From Alviniconcha marisindica (Eukaryota > Mollusca > Gastropoda > Provannidae): a stretch of 64,000 nt of DNA. The stretch is from the NCBI GenBank assembly GCA_018857735.1, contig JABMCL010000953.1, positions 169,501 to 233,500 on the forward strand, given 5' to 3'. Positions 27,433 to 39,400 of the stretch are shown here, one piece after another. The notes below the pieces were generated by a model, which saw only the letters and a list, made by a program, of their open reading frames with translations, was not told where the DNA came from and did no database searches. The translations under genes and the position numbers were made by a program. Within the stretch, counting starts at the first letter, position 1. Each line of letters starts with the position of its first letter.

Positions 27433-30400
27433 CACACACACACACACACACAGAGTTACAGGGAAAGGGGGGAATACACACGGCTTTGCAGAAAGACAGT
27501 TTAAAAATGGTATTGATTGGTCTTCATTTTCAGGTGTCAGTGTTTGCAGACAGCCTGATCCCGACTGTTCGGCGTGCACTGTGTGACCCCCTGCCCCAGG
27601 TGCGACAGGTGGCAGCCAATACCTTTGACCACCTGCACACCAACATCGGCCAGCGGGCGCTGGATGAGATCCTGCCCTATCTCCTACAACAGCTGGTGCG
27701 TCATCCTCTGTCACTCTTCGCTCTGCCCATCTGTCTTTTGGATACTTTTCTTTAAGCTGGTATTGATAAATGTATGCTGTTCTTTAGTGTGGTATTGATA
27801 AATTGGACAGAATGGTTGACAATACCAGCCTGTCCTAGCCTTATGTGCTCTTTTAACAGGGTTAGTACTGAAGGGGCTCACTGTTGGTAAATTTGTGTTT
27901 GATGTTTGTGTAGGGATTGGTTTTGTGGACTGGCTTGAGAAAGTTTACATGAGAGGTTTTGAAGCGTGTGTCTGCTTTTGACTGATTCTGATTGTGCAGT
28001 TTGCAATATGTTAAACTCCAGTTACTAAATAACTGTCATATTGTTCAGTGCTTTGAGCCACAGGGTAGGCACTTTACAAATTTCCATTATTATTGTTATT
28101 GCCATGTGTTGTTTGTGTTATATTGTCATGTGTTGTTTGTGTCATATTATCATGTATTGTTTGTGTCATCTTATCATGTGTTGTTTGTGTCAGTATCATG
28201 AGTTGTTTGTGTCATATTATCATGTGTTGTTTGTGTCATGTTATGTGTTTGTGTCATATTGTCAGGTGTTCTTTGTGTCATATTATCATGCGTTGTTTCT
28301 GTCATATTGTCACATGTTGTTTGTGTGTTGTTTGTGTCATGTTATTATGTGCTTGTTTCATATTATCATGTTTTGTTTGTGTCATATTATCTTCTGTTTG
28401 TGTCATATTGTCATGTGTTGTTTCATGTTATCATGTGTTTGTGTCATATTGTCGTGTGTTGTTGTGTCACGTTATCATGTGTTTGTGTCATATTGTCATG
28501 TGTTGTTTGTGTCACGTTATCATGTGTTTGTATCATGTTATCATGTGTTTGTGTCATGCTGTCATATGTTGTGTAATGTTATCATGTGTTTGTGTCATGC
28601 TGTCATATGTTGTGTCATGTTATCATGTGTTTGTGTCATACTGTCATGTTGTTTGTGTCATGTTACGTGTTTGTGTTTTACTGTCATGTGTTGTTTGTGT
28701 CATGTTATCATGTGTTTGTGTCATCATGTGTTCTTTGTGTCATGTTATCATGTGTTTGTGTCATCATGTTGCTGTGTGGACAGGTGGAGCCCAGCAAGTC
28801 GGAGCAAGCACTGGACGGCCTGAAGCAAGTGATGTCGGTGAAGAGTCGTGTTGTTCTGCCTTACCTCATCCCACAGGTAAGCAGAGCTGCCAACCACTAC
28901 ATTTTGGCCGTAGTTTGCTACAGCCAAGGGCACTGCACTACACTGCTACGCTCATGATCATATCACTACGCTCTCCCTCAGAAAAACAAAAATTGTTTAT
29001 TTTTTTATCTCATGCGTTTGTGTGGGCATCAAATTCGCCAGCAACCGGTTGTGCGTGTGACTTTTTGTGTCTGAGATGTTGGTTGTGCCACAGCCAATCG
29101 GCGTTCGCGTTTTAACCAGCTGACCCATCGTAGCGTTCGGTTCAATTCCCGCTTTTATGCGTCACTTCCTGGCGAGATGACTTCCGTTTTCAATCATTTC
29201 AAATCGCCATGCCGAAGCGAGAAGCTGAAAGCGAGCTCCCGGGTGATGAATCTTGCCAAAAAAACGCACACCAAAATTTCCGGGAAGAGTATTATGCAGA
29301 ACAGTTTCTGTGCATTGTACGATCATCGCAGAGCACCAAGCATGTGAAGTGCAGCGCCTGCTTCTTCAGTTCCTGGGACTTTTCTGTCGCCCATGGCGGA
29401 ATGTACGACGTCGAACAACATGACAACTTGAAGCATCACATCAACAAAGGAAAAGCGATAGGAAGTACGCTGAAGATTTCCCATTAATTTATATGGGTTG
29501 TGACGTAATTTGAGCGGAGACGCTTTTCACAATTTCTTTGTAGTGCACAACATCGCTCTTTCTGCAGCCGATCATGACATCTGTTCTGGCGCACATTTCT
29601 GCAAAAGCGAATTGCAAAGGACCATATATGTATGCTACGCTCAAAATCTAATTACTACACTTAAAATCTGATTTTGCTACCCTAAAGTCTAGTGAAGGGT
29701 TGGCAGCTCTGGGTAAGCAAGCCCCATCTGCGTGTTGCCGCCTGTCTTTACTGAGGTCCTGTAGCCGTGCAGTGAAAGCCAGGTGCAGTAGTGACAACAC
29801 AGGTGCAAGCCCCATCTGCGTGTTGCCGCCTGTCTTTACTGAGGTCCTGTAGCCGTGCAGTGAAAGCCAGGTGCAGTAGTGACAACACAGGTGCAAGCCC
29901 CATCTGCATGTTGCTGCCTGTCTTTACTGAGGTCCTGTAGCCGTGCAGTGAAAGCCAGGTGCAGTAGTGATAACACAGGTGCAAGCCCCATCTGCGTGTT
30001 GCCGCCTCTCTGTACTGAGACCCTGTAGCCGTGCAGTGAAAGCCAGGTGCAGTAGTGACAACACAGGTGCAAGCCCCATCAGCGTGTTACCGCCTGTCTT
30101 TACTGAGGTCCTGTAGCCGTGCAGTGAAAGCCAGGTGCAGTAGTGACAACACAGGTGCAAGCCCCATCAGCGTGTTGCCGCCTGTCTTTACTGAGGTCCT
30201 GTAGCCGTGCAGTGAAAGCCAGGTGCAATACTAATGCTTGTTTCACTCCCCACTGCTTCAAGGGACATTCCCTCTGAGTCAGTGTTCAGTGCTGCCTTGC
30301 GTACAGTACTTGTACAGCCCCTGTGTGCAATCGCATTCATCAACATCAGCACACACTCTAACAATCCCAGCCACTGGAGTCGTGCCACTGGACACATGGA

Positions 30401-33400
30401 AATGCTTCACACACTGGTAGGACTGGGTAGCATTGTTCTTGCAGCCACTGTAGCTTCACCCAGGTAAGGCGATCCAAAACACACACAAATCAGTGGAACT
30501 GAAATTTCCAACAAAGGTGCAGCCCTCTCTTCAGACCACTTTGATTGTTTGGGGAAAAAACAAAATTCCAAGGAGGGAGCCATGGCAGGTGCCCATGGAA
30601 TATTAACAGGTACCAAGGACTGGAATGGAAATTGTCTTTTGATGTGTCAAAACATGTGTCACTTTGCATTGATGTATGGATGCTATGTGCCTCGTAGGAT
30701 CGTTTGTCACATTTTTGTGTGCCTGTAGGACTTTTCATGTAGGGTTATGTGCATTAGAAATCTTTGTCGTTAGTTGTCGTCTTTCTTCTGTTGTTGATGG
30801 GGGAGTGACAGTTGGGTTTGTTTTTGCGTTGTTTGTGTGAGGGGAAGAGGGATGGGTATTTTGTTGGTGGTGTTGATTTGATTTGCTGGTTCCTTTTGCA
30901 CACTGCAGCTGGTCAGGCCCTGATTTGGTTGTTTTCAGCTGACAGCTCCACCAGTGAACACGAAAGCTTTATCGTTGCTGACGTCGGTGGCTGGAGACGC
31001 CCTGACCAGACACCTCAGCAAGATTCTTCCTGCTCTTCTCTCGTCACTCAGCTCCAAGAGAGGCACACCTGAGGAGGAACAGGTAATAGTTAAGGGAGAT
31101 CTTTCTTTCTTTGTTTTGTTTTTGTAGGAACCCTCATGCTTGTTTCTGTTTTCCTTGACAGATACGTATTGTGAGAAAACAAACCCATGCACGTACATAC
31201 GCATGCATGCACACACACACGCATGCACGCACACTCGCACGCACACACACACACACACACACAATCAAAAACCAAACAAAGAGTACACAAATCATCAAGT
31301 TAGCTGCTGATACTGAAGTAACTGTAGAAGGGGGAACAGTGTTGCACAGCTTGCACTGTGCTAGAGCTTCCTCTGCATATAAACCTTACCTGCACCACCA
31401 CCTTTACTGCTGTACAACCTTACCTGCACCACCACCTTTACTGCTCCACAACCTTACCTGCACCACCACCTTTACTGCTCCACAACCTTACCTGCACCAC
31501 CACCTTTACTGCTGTACAACCTTACCTGCACCACCACCTTTACTGCTGTACAACCTTACCTGCACCACCACCTTTACTGCTCCACAACCTTACCTGCACC
31601 ACCACCTTTACTGCTCCACAACCTTACCTGCACCACCACCTTTACTGCACAACTGCGCCACAACCTTTACTGACCATTGTTGCACATCTGCACTACAACC
31701 TTTACTGGACAACTGCATGACCCTTACAGCACCACAACTTTCAGTGCACCACAACCTTTACTGCACCACAACTTTCAGTACACCACAACCTTTACTGCAC
31801 CACAACTATCAGTGCACCACAACCTTTACTGCACCACAACTTTCAGTGCACCACAACCTTTACTGCACCACAACTTTCAGTGCACCACAACCTTTACTGC
31901 ACTACAGCCTTTACTGTGCCACCGCCTTTACTGCACTACTACCTTTACTGACCTTTACTGCACTACTACCTTTACTGACCTTTACTGCACTACTACCTTT
32001 ACTGTGCCACAGCCTTTACTGCACTACTACCTTTACTGTGCCACTGCCTTTACTGCACTACTACCTTTACTGACCTTTACTGCGCCACAACCTTTACTGT
32101 GCCACAGCCTATACTGCACTACTACCTTTACTGACCTTTACTGTGCCACTATCTTTACTGCACTACTACCTTTACTGACCTTTACTGCACTACTACCTTT
32201 ACTGACCTTTACTGTGCCACTGCCTTTACTGCACTACTACCTTTACTGACCTTTACTGTGCCACTGCCTTTACTGCACTACTACCTTTACTGCACTGCTG
32301 CCTTTACTGACCTTAACTGCACTACAGCCTTTACTGTGCCACAACTTTTACTGCACTGCTGCCTTTACTGACCTTAACTGCACTACAACTTTTACTGACC
32401 TTTACTGCACTACAACCTTTACTGACCTTTACTGCACTACAGCCTTTACTGTGCCACAACCTTAACTGCACTGCTACCTTTACTGACCTTAACTGCACTA
32501 CAACCTTTACTGACCTTAACTGCACTACAACCTTTACTGACCTTAACTGCACTACAACCTTTACTGACCTTAACCGCACTACAACCTTTACTGACCTTAA
32601 CCACACTACAACCTTTACTGACCTTTACTGCACTACAACCTTTACTGACTTTACTGCACTACAACCTTTACTGACCTTAATTGCACTACTACCTTTACTG
32701 ACCTTTACTGCACTACAACCTTTACTGACCTTAAGTGTACTACAACCTTTACTGACCTTAACTGCACTACAACCTTTACTGACCTTTACTGCACTACAAC
32801 CTTTACTGACCTTAACTGCATTACAACCTTTACTGACCTTTCCCCAGGAGCTGGAGTACTGCAAGAAGGTGGTCCTGTCCGTCACAGACGACATTGGGGT
32901 TCGAACCATCATGGAGGACCTGTTGAGCACGATCAATGCAGCCACAGCAGACAGCACCGCAGAGAGCTGGGCTGCCGTCACTATGCTGCAGGCCTTCTGC
33001 TCCCACACCACCGCCGACTACAGCGAGTACCTCCCGCTGCTCTTCCGCGGCCTCATCCAGCTGTTTGTGCACACAGACCCGCCGCTGCTGCTGGCTGCCT
33101 GGACCTGTCTCGACTCCATCACCAAGGTCACTCAGCTGATGCGTGGGGGGGGGGGGGGGGGCACCTGCATGGAGAGTGGAAGATGCATGGTTGTGTGCTT
33201 TTGATGGGGGGGGGGAGGGGGGGGGTCTTGCCTTGCCAATGGAAAATATGGACCAGTCACTGCCCCTGTGTGCTGTCTCCCATGGGGAATGTGGACCAGT
33301 CCCTGTGGGAAGTGTTTCCCATGGGAAATGTGGACCAGTCCCTGTGGGAAGTGTTTCCCATGGGGAATGGGGACCAGTCCCTGTGGGAAGTGTTTCCCAC

Positions 33401-36400
33401 GGGGAATGGGGACCAGTCCCTGTGGGAAGTGTTTCCCACGGGGAATGGGGACCAGTCCCTGTGGGAAGTGTTTCCCACGGGGAATGGGGACCAGTCCCTG
33501 TGGGAAGTGTTTCCCATGGGGAATGGGGACCAGTCCCTGTGGGAAGTGTTTCCCATGGGGAATGGGGACCAGTCCCTGTGGGAAGTGTTTCCCATGGGAA
33601 ATGGGGACCAGTCCCTGTGGGAAGTGTTTCCCAGGGGAAATGGGGACCAGTCCCTGTGGGAAGTGTTTCCCATGGGGAATGGGGACCAGTCCCTGTGGGA
33701 AGTGTTTCCCATGGGGAATGGGGACCAGTTGCTGCCCCTGTGGTGCTGTTTTTCATGGAAAATGTGGACCAGTCAGACCTCTTTGAACCACTGGGACAGT
33801 CAAACCACTTGTGGGTTTTCATGCACTTCAAAGGCATTAACTATCACAAATACAGAATGCTGTATCAGCTTTGTTTTTCATTTGTATAGCCTGCTTGTGA
33901 TTCTGTCAGAGAAACAGACTGAATTATGTACAGATGTAGGATGCTGTATCTATGTGATGATAAAAAGGTTTCTGACTGCGAGTGTGACTGTGTTGGATAG
34001 AAACTGGATGCCTCGGAGATGCTGCCCCACATTGCCAGCGTGCGCCAGGCAGTCCGCTTTGCAGTGTCCGACTTCAAGGGGAAGGAACTGCCAGGATTCA
34101 GTATTCCCAAGAAGGTCAGTAATTCTTGGAGAAGCCTACAGGTTCATTTGCTTGTTTGTGCTTTCATATGTGAAGTAGTTTGTATGGATTTTGAAAATAT
34201 AAATTGTTTCGGGTGGGGGGGGGGATGTAAAATTGTGATGATTAAAAGAGAAGAATGTCACAAAAAACAATCAAAATAAGGCTGTGTAAATGCCAGCTTA
34301 CACACATACCACATGACTTGGCCAGAAAAACACACTGACATCTGAATATGCCTCTGTTTTACAACTGTCTCTTCCAATCACATTGCGCAAAGTTCAGAAT
34401 GATCCTGACAGCTTTATCTTAGTGTTCTATATTTTATACGACTGTGTCTCAAGACTGTGAAAACTGTGAAAAGGTGAAGAAAATGAGTTTTTTATTCTGT
34501 CTAAAGCAGGGGGTAAATTTGTAAGTCACCAAAAGATAAGTGAAGGCTGGAGCTGCTTGGTCTGGCTGATGCTCAAAAGTTGTTGATACAGTGTACACTT
34601 TCCCTGTCAAACTTTGTTTTCTGCTTTGTTTTTTCCATGTCCTTTCTTTCTCCATATTACTCTGAAGGGCTGTGCATATCCCCCAAAGTACAGCATAATC
34701 TCCAAGCAGTTCCTGCTTAATGGATGGTGGCTGCCTATATTGAAGAAGAGAAGCGGTTATGTGTAAGAGCTCATAGAGTAATTGGTTTCCATGAGGCAAA
34801 TTCCTTTGACAAATGTTTCCTTCTTAGCAGGGAGTGCCAGGAAGGGGCTAAACTAATCATGCTATGTGAAGATTTTTCAGTTTTTATACAGTTGATGCAA
34901 ACTCTGCATCATTTGAGGATTTTCAGAGTTGCGAGCTGTCACTGTTGAAACGTAACTTTGATGTGGAACATTTCCTCTTTCAGGGCATCGCCCCGGTCCT
35001 CCCCATCTTTCGGGAGGGCATCCTGAACGGAGCCCAAGACGTGAAGGAAGCAGCCGCCCTAGGTCTGCGGGAGGTCATTGCCCTGACCAGTTCAGAAGCC
35101 CTGAAACCCTCCGTGGTCAACATCACAGGACCGCTGATCCGTATTCTTGGTGATCGCTTCATGTGGAATGTGAAGGTGGCAGTGTTGGAAACGCTGACGT
35201 TGCTTTTGAGCAAGGTGAGCAGTCATGCAGTCATGTTGTGTGTTTATTTGACATGGCAAAGTTTGGCTGCATGTGTTTGTTTGACATTTGGCAAAGTCTG
35301 GTTTGGTGTGTATTTATTTGACATCTAGCAATGTTCAGATGTGTGTGTATGTTTGTTTGACATATGGCAAAGCCCTTTTTTGTGTGTATGTTTGTTTGAC
35401 ATATGGCAAAGCCCTTTTTTGTGTGTAAGTTTGACATATGGCAAAGCCCTGTTGGGTGTAAGTTTGGCGTATGGGAAAGTCCTATTGTGTGCAAGTTTGC
35501 TTGACATATGGGAAGTCCTATTGTATGTGTGTGTGTCTGTTGCTGTTTATTGTTTTATTATTTGGCAGTAATGGAAATTACAAAGCTCTTTGTTTTTGGG
35601 TAGTGTGGGGTTTTGTGTGTGTTTGGCTGCACTTTCATCCTTACAAGAATGATGTCAAGTTGTGTGGGGTTTTGTGTGTGAATGTTTGCTGGACATTCAC
35701 CCTTCAAGAGTGATATATTGGGTGGCTGGGTGCTTTGTGTGTGAAGTCAGGCTGGTATGATGTTGTAGATGACCTGTTCTGGTGGTCAGCTTTTGTGTGT
35801 GCAGGTGGGAAGTTGTTGGAGATTGCTTGTTGTAAACATCACCTTAGCAAACAGGAATGGTGTGTGATGAAGACTACAGATTACCTTTTCTGACAGTACA
35901 CCATTTGTCTGTGCAGGTGGGAATGATGTTGAAGCCCTTCCTGCCTCAGCTACAGACGACCTTCGTGAAGGCGCTCAATGACCCCAACCGCTCCGTCCGC
36001 CTGAAGGCCGCGGCTGCCTTGGGCAACCTGATCGTCATCCACGTGCGAGTGGACCCCCTGTTCACCGAGCTGTTCACAGGAGTGAAGTCTTCTGATGACA
36101 CCAGCATCAAGTGAGTGGCAGGTGGACATCATTGGCAGGAGCTGCCACAAGTACCAGTTTTGTCACAACAAAAGCTTTGTCATGACAAACACCTGTGACA
36201 AAACACGTCTTTTGTTGCGACAAAAGTATGTTTGTTGTTACAAAAAATTTGCCACGACAAACAGAAACATATTTTTGTCGTGACAAAAGTTTTGTCGCAA
36301 CAAGCTTACTTTTGTCATAACAAACATGTATTTGTCATGACAAAACACATCTGGTCGCAACAAAAATTGTGCTTGTCACGACAAAACTTTTGTTGCAACT

Positions 36401-39400
36401 AATACGTGTTTTTGTCATTACAAATATTTGTCGTGATAAAGGTTTTGTCACGACAAAAATATTTTGCCGCGACAAACATAATTTTTATCGTGACAAAGGT
36501 TTTGTCACGGAAAGTATACTTTTATCACGACAAAAGACGTCTTTTGTGTTTGTCATGACAAAAATGGTACTTGTGGCAGCTCCTGCCAATGATAGGTGGA
36601 GAGGGGTTGTGGCCCTGACCTTCATCAGCTAGCGCTGCACTCAGCCTCCAGTCAGCCTGCTCCCAATGCAGTTTTGTTGTCCAGTGGACTGAACGGCTTG
36701 TCCCTCAAATGAGGGCAAGGGACATTTTGGGGGGGGGGATTTGATGAGTGGAAACTGGAGGAGAAGTGTTGACGAAAATGTGGTCTTAGAACAGGAGTGA
36801 TCTTTCATCAGATTCATAGTTGTTGTTTTTGTCTGTAATCTTTTTTTCAATGCATGTTTAATAGAACAGCTTACTGTGTTACTGCTGCACAAAGTGCAGG
36901 TCACATGTACTATGCAGTACAGGCACAAAGTCCTGGTCCCTTTCCCTTGTGACTGAGGGCACCTTCATGGAGTAAGTGCATCGATCAGCCAACCATCACC
37001 ACCACCCACCCCACTCCCAATCCCCGCCCCGTGCGGTCATAACGCAGCATCTCACCTGGGCTTGCTTCTTCTTCTCACCTGTGCAGAGACACCTTCCTGC
37101 AGGCACTCCGGTGCTGCTTGCAGGGAGCAGGGTCCAAGATGGCAGAGCCCCTACGCAGACAGATCGCCCAGTCACTGCAGAGCCTGCTGAGTGCGTCAGA
37201 AGACAGCACTCGTATGACGGCCGCTGGCTGTTACGGTACTCTGTGTGCCTACATGACAGACTCTGAACTGACCGATGCCATGGAACAGCTGATGGGTGAG
37301 TTACGATCAGCAGTTACACCATTGATCACAGCAGGCATGAAAAAATCTGAAAGGGCCTGTCCATCAGACAGACATTTGAAATGTCTCCAAGGCAGGGGAA
37401 ACACTGGAGGTTGGGGAACATTGGGGAAACACTGGAGGTTGGGGAACATTGGGGAAACACTGGAGGTTCTACTGGTGCACATTAGTTTTTTTTAAGATTC
37501 CAGCTTGATCTGAACTTTGTTTCACTGGTACCCTCAGAAGTGGTCTTAAAACACAGATAATCTGAAGTTAATGATGTCGCTCATTGCAAGTTTTGATTGC
37601 AAATTGTGAATCCTAAATTGACAAATTATCTTTCAGTTGGTGGTGTGACCTGCTGTCAGATTCAGTATGTGGTACCACCATCTGTCACATGACAACTAAT
37701 GCCTGTTTTCGTGCGGACAGACACAGACCCTAGCGTGGACTGGATGCTTCGTCATGGCCGCTGCTGCGCCCTTGCAGTGACCTTAAAGGAGTGTCCACAG
37801 AAAGTGTGGTTGTTGCAGCTGAGGTCGGGCCTGGTGCAGACCACCTCCCAGCTTGCCGTCGCTGACAGAGTGAGTGGTGTGGAGTTGGGAAACTAAGGTG
37901 TTGGGCTTTGGGCAAAAGACGATAAAAGGGTGAGTGGTGTGGAGTTGGGAAACTAAGGTGTTGGGCTTTGGGCAAAAGACGATAAAAGGGTGAGTGGTGT
38001 GGAGTTGGGAAACTAAGGTGTTGGGCTTTGGGCAAAAGGTTGCTGACTGCAGGGCTCATGACAGCATGGAAGTGATGTGGAGGGAGAAGATGAGGCTGGA
38101 GGGGTGTAGTGTGAGAGGGGTGTAGTGTGAGAGGGGTGTAGTGTGAGAGGGGTGTGGGCAGTCGGTACTTGGTGTGGGCTTTGTGAACCAGGGAGTGAAT
38201 CGGAACTGGGTGTGGGCTACCTGACCTAGGGGTGGGCAGTCGGTACTGGGTGTGGGCTACCTGACCTAGGGGTGGGCAGTCAGTACTGGGTGTGGGCTAC
38301 CTGACCTAGGGGTGGGCAGTCAGTACTGTGTGGGGGCTACCTGACCTAGGGGTGGGCAGTTGGTACTGGGTGTGGGCTACCTGACCTAGGGGTGGGCAGT
38401 CAGTACTGGGTGTGGGCTACCTGACCTAGGGGTGGGCAGTCAGTACTGGGTGTGGGCTACCTGACCTAGGGGTGGGCAGTCAGTACTGTGTGGGGGCTAC
38501 CTGACCTAGGGGTGGGCAGTCGGTACTGGGTGTGGGCTACCTGACCTAGGGGTGGGCAGTCAGTACTGGGTGTGGGCTACCTGACCTAGGCGTGGGCAGT
38601 CAGTACTGGGTGTGGGCTACCTGACCTAGGGGTGGGCAGTCAGTACTGGGTGTGGGCTACCAGACATAGGGGTGGGCAGTCAGTATAGGGTGGGCTACCT
38701 GACCTTGGGGTGGGTGCCAGGGTACTGGGTGTGGGCTATCTGAACCAGGGGTGGGCAGCCAATACTGGGTGTGGGCTACCTGACCTAGTGCTGGGCAGTC
38801 GGTACTGGGTGTGGGCTACCTGAACCAGGGGTGGACAGTACTGGGTGTGGGCTATCTGAACCAGCGGTGAGCTGTCAGAACTGGGTGTGGGCTATCTGAA
38901 CTAGGGGTGGGCTGTCAGAACTGATCTTGAACCAGGGGTGGGCTACCAGAACCTTGTGTGGACTACCTGAACTGGGGGTTGGCTATCAGAACTGGGTGTG
39001 TGGGTTATTTGAACCAGGGGTAAACAGTCGGAACTGGGTGTTGGCTACATGAACTGTATGGGGGGGGGGGGGGGGGGGGGGCTACCTGAACCAGGGATGG
39101 GAATTTGGAACTGGGTGTAGGGCTACCGGAACTAGATCATTGTCTGTGTGTCATATTACAGACTCCTTAGATTGTTGGAGGGGTGTGGGCTGTGATGTCA
39201 TTGTGTGCCATGTTGCAGATTCCCATCAGTATGGGAGGGGTGCGGGCTGTGATGTCATTGTGTGCCATGTTGCAGATTCCCATCAGTATGGGAGGGGTGC
39301 GGGCTGTGATGTCATTGTGTGCCATGTTGCAGATTCCCATCAGTATGGGAGGGGTGCGGGCTGTGATGTCATTGTGTGCCATGTTGCAGATTCCCATCAG

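Noticed and set aside
28041..29115. Cysteine/valine-rich + strand ORFs of 260-340 codons
   Set aside because: Translation of a tgtgtcatattatcatgtgt repeat; overlaps real exon 26 in other frames.
31171..32249. ~300-codon ORFs with [13 protein letters not shown] peptides
   Set aside because: Products of ctttactgcacc repeats in intron 27.
33183..34178. Long overlapping ORFs on both strands (up to ~335 codons)
   Set aside because: A 39-bp stop-free unit keeps several frames open; the sequence is a minisatellite inside intron 28.
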